A DNA stretch of 64,000 nt, taken from the NCBI RefSeq assembly GCF_009812035.1, contig NZ_VZIZ01000013.1:132852-196851 (forward strand). The letters run 5' to 3'. Source of the DNA: Psychrobacter nivimaris. GTDB taxonomy: Bacteria > Pseudomonadota > Gammaproteobacteria > Pseudomonadales > Moraxellaceae. The notes under the pieces were generated by a model. It saw only the letters and a program-made list of their open reading frames with translations, was not told where the DNA came from and searched no databases. This document shows, in pieces, positions 15,328-23,708 of this stretch. Positions within the stretch are counted from its first letter, which is position 1. Each line of letters starts with the position of its first letter. Made by a program: the position numbers and the translations under genes.

Positions 15328-15927
15328 TTAGGCCGCTGCTGCTACCAAGTCGGCAAAGTTGACCAGGTATGTATCGGTGATCGTCTGGTTCAGGTTAAGG
15401 TTTTCGAGGTTAGGCACTGGGGTAAAGTCATAATCAAGATATAGCTTGCCTTGCATCAAAAGCGTTTCGCTGTTTAGCTCAGTGTTGTACCAACACTTTG
15501 CACCGATTAAATAACCGAAGTTAACCATCTCCTGCAGCTTGGCATTGATGGCACGAATGATGTCACGCACAGTCGTTGGTGATAGCGGCTGATCGATAAA
15601 CTGAAAACAGCCATTGATAATGGTATCGAGCAAAAACTGTGAGGTACGCACGACTGGCTCAAACATATACTCAGGCTGATCAGAGCAAGTATGACTGCCC
15701 CAAAATCTAAAGCCGTTATGCTGAATCAGGCTGGTCACGTCATTGGCATTTAAATATCCGACTTCAGTATCAGGATCTTCTAGATCCCAGGTACGTGGAT
15801 ATTTGATGCCACTAACAGTATCAATGGCAACGTTGGACAGCGACTTGACGAAACTATACTGGTGCGTCTTGTCTAAGTGAGCACGTAGAGCTGCGGCCAC
15901 GGCGATGATAGGGGTTACTTGGGTCAT
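15328..15927 (-). CDS. FI: Tail sheath gpFI, C-terminal half (separate reading frame)
   Basis: A 199-residue frame matching the C-terminal half of P2-type tail sheath: KSLSNVAIDTVSG, then TSLIQHNGFRFWGSHTCSD, and the end LYLDYDFTPVPNLENLNLNQ. It has its own ATG with AAGGAAAG 6 nt before, after a 50-bp gap from the lectin frame. Together with the N-terminal half at 17558-18109 it makes about 382 residues, close to a normal P2 sheath (about 396 as I recall). The break falls just after the RELM segment. So the sheath must assemble from two polypeptides, or the gene is inactive. Confidence 0.85.
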   Translation of the reverse strand: MTQVTPIIAVAAALRAHLDKTHQYSFVKSLSNVAIDTVSGIKYPRTWDLEDPDTEVGYLNANDVTSLIQHNGFRFWGSHTCSDQPEYMFEPVVRTSQFLLDTIINGCFQFIDQPLSPTTVRDIIRAINAKLQEMVNFGYLIGAKCWYNTELNSETLLMQGKLYLDYDFTPVPNLENLNLNQTITDTYLVNFADLVAAAA

Positions 15928-15977
15928 GGTTCTTTCCTTAATACATAAAAATTAATTTAAAATTAGCTATCGCTCAG

Positions 15978-17561
15978 TCAAACGCCATACAACGCCGCCC
16001 GTACACCAACATCGTCGTAATTAGTCGTGCGCGAACCATTGAAGCTGACATCCCAGAAGCCCGAGAGCGCAAAGTTACTCCAATTGCCACCCGACATCGG
16101 GCACAGATCGTCAACGCGATTGTTATAAAAACGGTCATGACCAAATAGATCTGTGCCAGACGTACTATTAACGCCAGTAGCAATAGGAATGCCCGCGCAT
16201 GAGGCTTGCCAGTCTTTACCTGTCATCGCACTTGAGAATACTTGCTGTGTACCGTTGCCCATCTTCATACCGCGAGACGTACCTGTGAGCGCACCAATAC
16301 TAGCACCCAGTGACTCATAGTTTGCTGCGATACCCGCTGCACCCCATGCGTCATTAGCAAGCGTCGCGCCACTGGTTAGCGCTGACGCCTTAGCAGACGT
16401 TTTGAGCGCGTAGAATGTACCCGACAACTGGGTCACGCCTAAGCAAATCTCGTACATATTGCCGTTAAGGTCTGCTACACCGTTGCTTTGTCCGTTATGC
16501 GTAGTTTTAGCAAACGGCAACGCCGAACCCGTCTTACCTGCTTTTAGATAGCCTGTGGCTGTGTACTTAACCGTTGCATCGTTAACGTCACCCAACGCGT
16601 CGTTGTTACAACCCTTCGGATAATTAGCAACGCCCGTTGGGTCATACCATGCACAGTTATCAATACTTGTTGCTGCTTGCGCGTGTGCCATACTGAGTAA
16701 TGATAAAGCCCGCTGAACAAATAGCGTTGTAACAAAAAACTCTGAACCCCGCGTCTTAACCGCATCAATCGCCCCCGCGTAAGTGTTCGCTGGTGAGCCT
16801 GTTAACGCACTAAATGGGGCATTTGAGCTAGACGATGATAAAGGGATGCCGTTTTTGATTGAGCTAGCAATACCGCCATTATTACTTGCTTGATATTTAT
16901 CAACAAAAAATCCGTCTTTGATTTGTCCGCCGTCATAAAACGCTCGATGTAGCGCATACCCTGCCGCATTAGCAGCCTCTACGCTATCAAAGTCATACTT
17001 AGATTTAACATCGCACGCATTTAGACCGTATTTAGTAGCGCGTGGGCTGTCTGCACCCCCCCAACGATAATAAAACATAGGTATCCAGCACATAATAGAA
17101 CCATCACTGTGTTGGTAATTACCATAATTTTCATGACCTGCCGTGGTTGTACCTTCCATCTCGCTCATGCCAAGCGGTAGTATGTCCGTAATGCCTACCC
17201 CAAATAACGCCGTGCCCTGTATACCGATATTGTTCACTGTTGCATCAACTGCTGGCGTAGCAGGTTGCACGGCTTCGCTTGCTACGCTGGTCGCATTTTC
17301 TGCATAACCATCATTATCTGTAAATACTGCCTCAACGGTGATAGCCTTGCCGACTTGTTCGGTTTTTAGAGTGTACGTTTTAGCGGTTGCGCCGGGTATA
17401 GCGACATTATCAGCAAGCCACTGATATGCAAAGTTAGCGGGTACGCCGTTTGGGTCTATAGCGGTAGCAGTTAGCGTTTCCCCGACCTTAGCTGTTCCTT
17501 CAATGGTAATACTAGCGTTTTCATTACCAGGGGTTTCAGGAACGGTAGGCGGGGTCTCTAC
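15978..17561 (-). CDS. Ig-like plus C-type-lectin/FGE-like domain, -1 extension of the sheath N-half
   Basis: A 527-codon open frame without its own ATG. It starts directly behind the GGGAAAG slip site at the end of the sheath N-half, and a TGA four codons upstream closes the frame on that side. Residues 1-20 are a Pro/Thr/Glu linker; about 20-95 an Ig-like domain (GTAKVGETLTATAIDPNG, then YQWLADNVAIPGATAKTYTL); the last 430 a lectin-like fold with NGVADLNGNMYEI and a C-terminal GGNWSNFALSGFWDVSF then VGVRAAL. Such ends are the variable regions of retroelement-diversified receptor-binding proteins. The first alternative start is a GTG at 17270, after the Ig domain. Read through by frameshifting, the product would be about 710 residues. 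Confidence 0.8.
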   Translation of the reverse strand, partial: VETPPTVPETPGNENASITIEGTAKVGETLTATAIDPNGVPANFAYQWLADNVAIPGATAKTYTLKTEQVGKAITVEAVFTDNDGYAENATSVASEAVQPATPAVDATVNNIGIQGTALFGVGITDILPLGMSEMEGTTTAGHENYGNYQHSDGSIMCWIPMFYYRWGGADSPRATKYGLNACDVKSKYDFDSVEAANAAGYALHRAFYDGGQIKDGFFVDKYQASNNGGIASSIKNGIPLSSSSSNAPFSALTGSPANTYAGAIDAVKTRGSEFFVTTLFVQRALSLLSMAHAQAATSIDNCAWYDPTGVANYPKGCNNDALGDVNDATVKYTATGYLKAGKTGSALPFAKTTHNGQSNGVADLNGNMYEICLGVTQLSGTFYALKTSAKASALTSGATLANDAWGAAGIAANYESLGASIGALTGTSRGMKMGNGTQQVFSSAMTGKDWQASCAGIPIATGVNSTSGTDLFGHDRFYNNRVDDLCPMSGGNWSNFALSGFWDVSFNGSRTTNYDDVGVRAALYGV

Positions 17562-18109
17562 TTTCCCGGCTCACCAAAAGCCCCTTCAACTAGCATCAAC
17601 TCACGAGCAGCGAACGTATCGCGATACGCGGCAATATCTTCTTTGACCGTAATCAACGTGCCGTCTTCAGCTCGCGGTGATGCATACACAAAAGCGCGGC
17701 GTTTTTTGGCGATCTCAATCAGCTTACGTGTCATATCTGGCGTATCAATTTCAGGCGCGATCAAGATCTTTGGCGTCACACCAAGGCGAGATTGGCAGCT
17801 CAGTAGCGTATCTACTGTCGTCAGATCGACCGGCTCAGATACTCGCAGAACAACGACAGTCGTATTCTGGATAGATTTAATCGTGCGTAAGCATTGATGC
17901 AATAACTGGTCATCACTACCTGCGTTAGTGACATCAGTCGTGGTAATGCCGGTCAGTAGTACCGGCGTATCAAGAGGATAAGCGGTGTCATCAGCGTCCG
18001 CACTAGTACTGATAAGTGCTATCGTGCTCGTGCTGACGGACTTGATGATCGGTGTGATATTGCTACTCTCAGTAGCGGTAATACCGTGGTGGTACGTGGT
18101 TAATGCCAT
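17558..18109 (-). CDS. FI: Tail sheath gpFI, N-terminal half
   Basis: A 183-residue frame starting MALTTYHHGITATE, the usual start of P2-type tail sheath, with the segment TLLSCQSRLGVTPKILIAPE and ending near AARELMLVEGAFGEPGK. P2 FI continues for about 200 more residues; here a TAG stops it directly after the slippery codons GGA AAG. Decoding in frame 0 gives this half alone; slipping by -1 adds the Ig/lectin domains. The rest of the sheath is encoded separately at 15328-15927. It follows H by 31 bp; no tail-fibre assembly gene (G) lies between. Confidence 0.9.
   Translation of the reverse strand: MALTTYHHGITATESSNITPIIKSVSTSTIALISTSADADDTAYPLDTPVLLTGITTTDVTNAGSDDQLLHQCLRTIKSIQNTTVVVLRVSEPVDLTTVDTLLSCQSRLGVTPKILIAPEIDTPDMTRKLIEIAKKRRAFVYASPRAEDGTLITVKEDIAAYRDTFAARELMLVEGAFGEPGK
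17561..17567 (-). other. Canonical -1 slippery heptamer GGGAAAG
   Basis: G GGA AAG in the sheath frame fits the X XXY YYZ rule exactly. The zero-frame stop TAG follows at once. AAGGGG (17581-17586) is 13 nt upstream, like the internal Shine-Dalgarno that stimulates -1 frameshifting in dnaX. The frame entered is open for 527 codons. No downstream pseudoknot was evaluated. Confidence 0.75.
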
Positions 18110-18140
18110 GATTATTCCTTTGACTTGTTGATTGATTAAA

Positions 18141-20336
18141 TTAGCGACCTTTAGTGACGCCGCCTGATAAATTGTTGATAGTGACGTTGCCTTCTTTGAT
18201 ATAACCTGCGAGACCGCCTGTGGCTGAATCTAAAACTTTAAGCATGTTAGCATCTGTTTTTTGCACTTCAGCGCCATTGGCGTTAAAGTATTTGGCGATG
18301 TTGCCAGCCTTACCAGACTCACCCAAGTCACCGCCATCACCGCCTTGATTACTCACTATGTCCGATGAAGCAATGACAGTTATAAATCTAGCTCCTTCAT
18401 TGTCACCTAATTTATAACCACCTACGCCATTGCTACCACCGATGCCACCCTTGTCTATAGTAGCCGGTTGTGACATAACCAAATCGCAACTAATACTTCT
18501 ACTTTGACCACTGCCATTGTTTACTCTTATTTTGTGCTTTGTGCCTGTAACAGAGGTTGAAGCATAAAATACATAGCGTTTATCGGCAGATGGCGAAGTA
18601 CTAGCGCCAGTGCTATCTATAGTTGCATCACCACCAACCGAAGAAATGCTGGCACTATTCACAAGGATAGCGTCTAACTCTCCGGTATAACTAGCTTTAA
18701 CAGGGAATCTATCATCCTGTAGATACGCTAACAAAGATGACTCATTAGGACTGTTTAATCCAAGTGGTGCGCCACCGCCTGAGCCACCGCCACCACCGTT
18801 TGTTTGATTGCTATAATTATGGTTTTCAAAATTTTCGTGTACCCACGCGCCCATACCACCACCGCCGCCGCCGCCGCCCGAAATAAGAGAGTAGTTTTCA
18901 ATATGAATAGCTCGGCTTAGAGATTTGATAGCAGTACCGCCATTGCTACCATCTATAGCCACATCTTGGGCAAACGGTAAATCATACTTATACACACCAA
19001 AGATTCGAGCACTACGCCCACCATTACCACCACGGCCTAATATCCGACCATGATTTTCGATAATAGGAATTGCACCTACTGGCCAGTTGTCACCTTCAGT
19101 AATTGCTGGTTTTGTTGTATCTGGTGCAATAATGTCAACGCCTTCGTCTACGATAAATCGCACTGTCTCATTAGAGGAAGGATAGCTACCTGATTGGACT
19201 CTGTAATACTCAGCTAGATCAATACCATTGATGGTTGATTGACCAATATGCATAACAGTTTCGTGATGGCCAGCATCGTTAATAGGGACATTGATTGACA
19301 AATTAGCCGGTGCACCGACAGACAGACGTACGTGCTTTTGTGATTCTTCGGTGTTGTCATCAGATGTGGTTATGAAATTAATAACGGCTTGGCCATTCTG
19401 TAAAATAACTGTACCGCTATCTGTTTTCTCAGGCGTAGTAATGTCATTACTACTACTATTCAGAGCACCTTCTTTTACTGACCAATTAAGAATCTGGCCA
19501 TCAGGAAGATTATTAGCCGTTACGGTAAAGCGGACAGTATCACCTTCATTGATTGAATTTTTATCAGCAACTACTTTCCAGACTGTTTCAATGACTTCAT
19601 CTGGATTGTAGCGTTCAAACTTATGTGAAGTTTGCAGTGGATAGACGTGAGGACGCTGCGCATTGGCAAGTTCAGTCATACCTAGTTGACCTAAGATCAC
19701 GCTGTGATCTTTGATAGCATCATCATTCGGATCAGTGGCCAACATAATCTTGCCGGTAATGCGCCGCCAGTAAGTAGCGATGCCTAACAGCTCATCGAAC
19801 ATAGGCTTAGGGTTTGTAGCCGTGTGAGTATCATACTGATAGCCAAATGGTATCAGCGTCCGCAGTAAAAACTGGAAGCGTTCATTCACCCAATCACGAG
19901 TAGCACTAACTACATTGCCGTCCATCTCAATAACGACAGTGGCCAAATTATCAGCGGTAATAGTAAATACCAGCTCCATATCACCACCAGCGCCCTCTGT
20001 CAGCGTTGGGCGATAGCCACCATGAAAGTTACCAATGTAGACAAGCTTGCCGCTGCTATCCGTGATACCAACCTCATGCAGGTTAAAGCCGCCTACGTTG
20101 GACGGTACAACTGCAGATACTTCAGCGGTCGTGTTATTGATAACTTTGACTGATGCAACTGGCAGCTTTGATGTTTGATGGACAAGCTTTGTTTGATTTA
20201 ATCGTGATTCGGGCAGATATGGCTGATCATTAGCATCACCTAGGACAACGTGAGTTAGTGCAAGCTGTGAGTTCGCTTGTGCATTGGCAATAAAGGATTT
20301 GCCATGGTCAGTGAGTAATACATAATAGTTGGCCAT
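18141..20336 (-). CDS. H: Tail fibre gpH with glycine-rich adhesin tip
   Basis: A 731-residue protein. Residues 1-155 are the P2 gpH-type N-terminal domain (DUF3751; starts MANYYVLLTDHGKSFIA), which joins the baseplate. Residues 155-245 hold the short collar segment with MLATDPNDDAIKD. About 250-350 is an Ig/Calx-beta-like domain (NSINEGDTVRFTVTANN). The C-terminal 290 residues are rich in Gly motifs, up to eight Gly in a row, as in the receptor-binding tips of T4-like gp38 adhesins. No fibre-assembly gene G follows, consistent with a tip that does not need that chaperone. Confidence 0.85.
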   Translation of the reverse strand: MANYYVLLTDHGKSFIANAQANSQLALTHVVLGDANDQPYLPESRLNQTKLVHQTSKLPVASVKVINNTTAEVSAVVPSNVGGFNLHEVGITDSSGKLVYIGNFHGGYRPTLTEGAGGDMELVFTITADNLATVVIEMDGNVVSATRDWVNERFQFLLRTLIPFGYQYDTHTATNPKPMFDELLGIATYWRRITGKIMLATDPNDDAIKDHSVILGQLGMTELANAQRPHVYPLQTSHKFERYNPDEVIETVWKVVADKNSINEGDTVRFTVTANNLPDGQILNWSVKEGALNSSSNDITTPEKTDSGTVILQNGQAVINFITTSDDNTEESQKHVRLSVGAPANLSINVPINDAGHHETVMHIGQSTINGIDLAEYYRVQSGSYPSSNETVRFIVDEGVDIIAPDTTKPAITEGDNWPVGAIPIIENHGRILGRGGNGGRSARIFGVYKYDLPFAQDVAIDGSNGGTAIKSLSRAIHIENYSLISGGGGGGGGMGAWVHENFENHNYSNQTNGGGGGSGGGAPLGLNSPNESSLLAYLQDDRFPVKASYTGELDAILVNSASISSVGGDATIDSTGASTSPSADKRYVFYASTSVTGTKHKIRVNNGSGQSRSISCDLVMSQPATIDKGGIGGSNGVGGYKLGDNEGARFITVIASSDIVSNQGGDGGDLGESGKAGNIAKYFNANGAEVQKTDANMLKVLDSATGGLAGYIKEGNVTINNLSGGVTKGR

Positions 20337-20345
20337 TATTAATAC

Positions 20346-20876
20346 CTAAGTGTTTGGAGTTGATAGATAAGTAGTATTGCCAGTCCGACAGGCCCCAGCG
20401 ATAAAGAAATTCGTGGTAGTAACTACGCTTGCATCGATAGAGAATTGATCACGCGCTGACTTGACGCTATCTAGTGCGGTATAGATCTCTTGTTGCTGTT
20501 GAACGCTCACGCGACCGCTAGTTATTTTTACTGTAAAGGTATAAGGCGTGCCTTTTGGATATAGCTCATGCCATGCAAGCAAACTATGACCTATTCCTAG
20601 GTTTTCCATCGCTTGCGTCAGTGTGTTTTTAGTACCGCGCTGCGCGTTAAAAGCTCTTGCGCCTTTCACAACGTCACGCTTTTTAGCTTCTGTCCATTGA
20701 CCGTCCCAATATTCGACACGGCGTGACCAAGCAAGCCACGGTAAAAAAGCTTCAGGGCAGCTATCAGCATCAATCAAACGAGCAAAGGTAACAGGTAACG
20801 CATCAATACGCTGAGTTTGAGTATCAAGCGCTTGCTCAAGCTTGGTACTGTTTTTTGGTAATAGCGCATTAGACAT
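20346..20876 (-). CDS. I: Baseplate protein gpI
   Basis: About 176 residues starting MSNALLPKNSTKLEQ, with the segment PEAFLPWLAWSRRVEYWDGQW that is typical of gpI. It is part of the P2 baseplate. The ATG at 20876, with GGAG before it, is chosen over 20894; it overlaps the end of J by 8 bp. It precedes H by 10 bp, the normal order J-I-H. Confidence 0.85.
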   Translation of the reverse strand: MSNALLPKNSTKLEQALDTQTQRIDALPVTFARLIDADSCPEAFLPWLAWSRRVEYWDGQWTEAKKRDVVKGARAFNAQRGTKNTLTQAMENLGIGHSLLAWHELYPKGTPYTFTVKITSGRVSVQQQQEIYTALDSVKSARDQFSIDASVVTTTNFFIAGACRTGNTTYLSTPNT

Positions 20877-21759
20877 CACGGTACTCCACAGCACTGATCG
20901 TCACGTCGATACAGTTGGCATATTTGCCATCTGGCAAACTGATATCAGCAGTAGGTTGTAAGAGGCTGACACGTTGGACACCCGCTTGATGTAAGGCGTG
21001 ATATAAACCAGATAGCGTGACGTCATAACCCAAGTAGCGTACTTGCTCGATATATTTATCAAGCTGTGCACGGGCTGCAGCAATGACCACGTCTTTGTCT
21101 GGGCCCGGATAGAGTGTCAGTTCCGCTTGTAAGCTCCAATCCTCTGGCTGACCAGCCGCAATACGCACGCTATCGGTAAAAGGCCGGCGCTCATCCGTAT
21201 CAACGGCCAGTCTTACTTGTTCACGTAGTGCATCGCTAGCGATCGCATCATTATGGCTTTGAACATAGACCGTCACGCGACCAGGGGAGGCGGTAACGAC
21301 ACTTGCATCACGAACATCGCCATCAGCAGACAGTGCCCAAAATAAATAAGCGCCTTTACTACCTGCAGAGGCTCGTTCAGGTTCTAATTGGACACGGCGA
21401 CGTAAGGCAGTATCAGATTCCATGACATCAGGGATCGGTGGGACAGCATTAGGATTACCAGGCTCAACCAATAGACGAGTCACACCAACACCAGCGGCAA
21501 GATGATCAAGGGTTGTACCAGTGGTATAAGCAAGCAGCATTGATTTCGCTGTCTGGTTAATATGATTGGTCTTAGACATCAGACGATAAGCAAACAGCTC
21601 AAGGATCTTGGTCAATGGCTCGCTTTCAAGCGTTAATGCAGCGGCAAGTTGTGGATCTTTGGCTGTCAATTCAGCTTTAAGGTCGGCAAGCTCTGCTTCA
21701 AAATCTAAAGGCGTTAAAATATCAGGGGCAGGTAGGCCAGATAGATCAATACGGCTCAT
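20869..21759 (-). CDS. J: Baseplate protein gpJ
   Basis: A 296-residue protein of the baseplate J family (related to T4 gp6), with MSRIDLSGLPAPDIL at the start and VGVTRLLVEPG, ALRRRVQLEPERASAGS inside. It forms the baseplate ring. It overlaps W by 4 bp and I by 8 bp, so translation is coupled. Confidence 0.9.
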   Translation of the reverse strand: MSRIDLSGLPAPDILTPLDFEAELADLKAELTAKDPQLAAALTLESEPLTKILELFAYRLMSKTNHINQTAKSMLLAYTTGTTLDHLAAGVGVTRLLVEPGNPNAVPPIPDVMESDTALRRRVQLEPERASAGSKGAYLFWALSADGDVRDASVVTASPGRVTVYVQSHNDAIASDALREQVRLAVDTDERRPFTDSVRIAAGQPEDWSLQAELTLYPGPDKDVVIAAARAQLDKYIEQVRYLGYDVTLSGLYHALHQAGVQRVSLLQPTADISLPDGKYANCIDVTISAVEYRDV

Positions 21760-22145
21760 AGCGCACCGCCTAATGACAGATAAGTACGTTCAATCTTTTT
21801 ACTAATCACATAACGATATTCAATCATCAAACTGGCAACGCCTTGTGAGGCACTATCGTCAGTCATCAGCTCAATGCGAGTTGGTGTGACACGAGTTTCC
21901 CAGCGCATGAGCGCATGAATGACGGAGGCGCGAAGCTGCATAATAAAATAGGCATTAATAGGTGCGTCAATTAAGAACGGTAGCAATGAGCCGTAATCGC
22001 GGCGCATGACACGACTACCGATAGGCGTCATCAATATATCGCGGACGCTTTGTAAGATATGATTGGTCTGGTCAATACGCTGACCAGTACTGCGTGACAT
22101 GCCTTTGACATTAATCACAGTGACGTTGTTATCTTGATTAAGCAT
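21756..22145 (-). CDS. W: Baseplate protein gpW (gp25-like lysozyme fold)
   Basis: A 129-residue protein with the T4 gp25/P2 gpW core: QSVRDILMTPIGSRVMRRDYGS, then a helix and the segment RIELMTDD. It is a baseplate wedge component. It overlaps V by 8 bp and J by 4 bp. Confidence 0.9.
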   Translation of the reverse strand: MLNQDNNVTVINVKGMSRSTGQRIDQTNHILQSVRDILMTPIGSRVMRRDYGSLLPFLIDAPINAYFIMQLRASVIHALMRWETRVTPTRIELMTDDSASQGVASLMIEYRYVISKKIERTYLSLGGAL

Positions 22146-22764
22146 TAACGCCCCCAGTAGTGTCTGAGCCAGACTTAACGTTTTTATGACCGTGGTCTAA
22201 ATACGGTTGGTCATTAATAATTAATTTTCCGTTTTGATTGATGGTTTGACCATTTAATTTGTAATTGCTACAAGAAACCTCATAGTTATCACTAGCCACA
22301 CGATAATTAGTGCAATGAACACCAATATCGATAGCAGACAATAAAATGTAACTTGAATTAATATTTGTAGTAGATTCATCGGGTAGGCTCACTGATAAGT
22401 TATGTGTAGCATGGTTGTAGGTAAATGTCGCGCCATCGTCGCAATGGATCTCAAACGTATCAGCATTGGCAGACGGCATTGGCTGATCATCATAATCAAA
22501 CGATGTCGTTACCAGTCCAGTCGACAGCTCACCAGTCTCGCTAATAACGAGAACTTGCTCACCAACACACGGTGGATTCCAAATTTTGACCTTACCGATG
22601 CGAGCTGCTGAAAACTTTAGCCAGTCGGTCTCTAACCCATCTATCTGCACCCGGCAACGAGCATTAGCATGATCGACGTCTGTGACAATGCCTCGATTGA
22701 TAAAACTTTGGAGCCGGCGCTCGTTTTCGATAGGGGATGTATTCATGACGTTATCGTCACTCAT
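22138..22764 (-). CDS. V: Baseplate spike gpV
   Basis: About 209 residues. The first 90 form the OB-fold of phage spike proteins (GIVTDVDHANARCRVQIDGL, then PPCVGEQVLVISETGEL). The rest is a beta-helical tip ending in a YLDHGHKN segment. It is the membrane-piercing central spike. The frame is open to 22830, but that start would lie in the inverted repeat. I chose ATG 22764; 22746 (MNTSPIENERR), which looks more like P2 gpV, is also possible. Confidence 0.85.
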   Translation of the reverse strand: MSDDNVMNTSPIENERRLQSFINRGIVTDVDHANARCRVQIDGLETDWLKFSAARIGKVKIWNPPCVGEQVLVISETGELSTGLVTTSFDYDDQPMPSANADTFEIHCDDGATFTYNHATHNLSVSLPDESTTNINSSYILLSAIDIGVHCTNYRVASDNYEVSCSNYKLNGQTINQNGKLIINDQPYLDHGHKNVKSGSDTTGGVNA

Positions 22765-22777
22765 TGCGATTCTTGAT

Positions 22778-22816
22778 ACAAAACAAAAAAGCGTGGATTG
22801 AGTAAATACACGCAAA
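22778..22816. promoter_or_regulatory. 39-bp repeat with inverted arms, copy before V
   Basis: ACAAAACAAAAAAGCGTGG then ATTGAGTAAATACACGC and AAA; 37 of 39 bases match the copy at 28725-28763. Arms GCGTG (22791-22795) and CACGC (22809-22813) can pair. On the - strand the arms are followed by T6, so it could also be a weak terminator after gene S. The core GTG-N12-ACA is one change from the TGT-N12-ACA consensus of P2 late promoters. P2 has late promoters before V and between O and P, exactly where the two copies lie. Confidence 0.55.
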
Positions 22817-22830
22817 AAAGAGCAGGGCAT

Positions 22831-23274
22831 CTAATCAGCGGTTAATGACTCGCGTAGTACTCGAATAATGATATGTCTGTCAGCACGAGAGATACCGATC
22901 AGCTCGCGTTTGGGGTAGGGGAACTTCTTAGAACTATCAGGACGGACAGTACTGCGTTGGCCCTCGTGATGGATGCGTGCGATCTTAGCGGCACTACCTT
23001 TAAAACCAATTTGGGCATAGCGACTGGTTGCGTTAAATTTAAGATGGCGTGCCTTGGTCAGCTCGCGAAACATGGGGTTGTTAGAAGCTTTCAGTGGATC
23101 TACAAAATCGCTACCATCAGGATCAGTTTGTGCGCGGATACGCTCTCGATTGACTGCTCGCATTTCCATAGCTAGAGTGCGATTGACTTTTTTTAACTGT
23201 TTATTATCTAGCTGACTCGCTATTGCGGTCGCCCATTCAGGTAATGCAGTGGCTAGCTCAGTTAAATCGCTCAT
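22831..23274 (-). CDS. S: Tail completion protein gpS
   Basis: A 147-residue protein in the P2 order R-S, with the gpS-type motif RIARIHHEGQRSTVRP and the PKRELIGISRADRHII end. It takes part in tail completion. It is 2 bp after gpR and followed by the 39-bp repeat. Confidence 0.85.
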   Translation of the reverse strand: MSDLTELATALPEWATAIASQLDNKQLKKVNRTLAMEMRAVNRERIRAQTDPDGSDFVDPLKASNNPMFRELTKARHLKFNATSRYAQIGFKGSAAKIARIHHEGQRSTVRPDSSKKFPYPKRELIGISRADRHIIIRVLRESLTAD

Positions 23275-23276
23275 GA

Positions 23277-23708
23277 TTATAGGTTTGGATTATGTAAAGG
23301 TTTTGGCGGGTGTAGGATTGGACGTGGACAAGCATTAAACACGTAGTTACCAGTGTCATCAGTAGATACCTGGACAACTTCTTCTACTTTAATAGTAAAG
23401 ACTACTGTGGTTGTGTGGTTGCTCAACACATAGGATTCAAATTCAATCGGTGATGGCCCATTTGGGGGGACTGGATCTTGATTCTCTTGATACCATGCCA
23501 AAATAGCGACAATGACTAAATTGGCGTCAATGCTCTCAGGGAACTCATCAACCTCGACTAGCAATTGATAGTGTTGACGGTGGCTCAATGATTGACCAGT
23601 CCATTTCAGTGAGCCCTTTTCCACGCTAATGATTAACCGGTCAGGGTTCTGGGCAAAGAACTCGACTTTATCAGTTAAAAATTGGCGTAGGCTGTCATCA
23701 AATATCAT
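23277..23708 (-). CDS. R: Tail completion protein gpR
   Basis: A 143-residue protein matching gpR in length and position. The N-terminus (IFDDSLRQFLTDKVEFFAQNPDRL) and the WTGQSLSHRQHYQLLVEV segment are typical. It is involved in tail completion. Its ATG overlaps the endolysin stop by 4 bp. Confidence 0.8.
   Translation of the reverse strand: MIFDDSLRQFLTDKVEFFAQNPDRLIISVEKGSLKWTGQSLSHRQHYQLLVEVDEFPESIDANLVIVAILAWYQENQDPVPPNGPSPIEFESYVLSNHTTTVVFTIKVEEVVQVSTDDTGNYVFNACPRPILHPPKPLHNPNL

Noticed and set aside
15978-18109. Group I or group II intron as the cause of the split sheath
   Set aside because: The insert is almost wholly coding for Ig-like and lectin-like domains in frame after a slip site; no intron-like RNA core or homing nuclease or maturase was seen.
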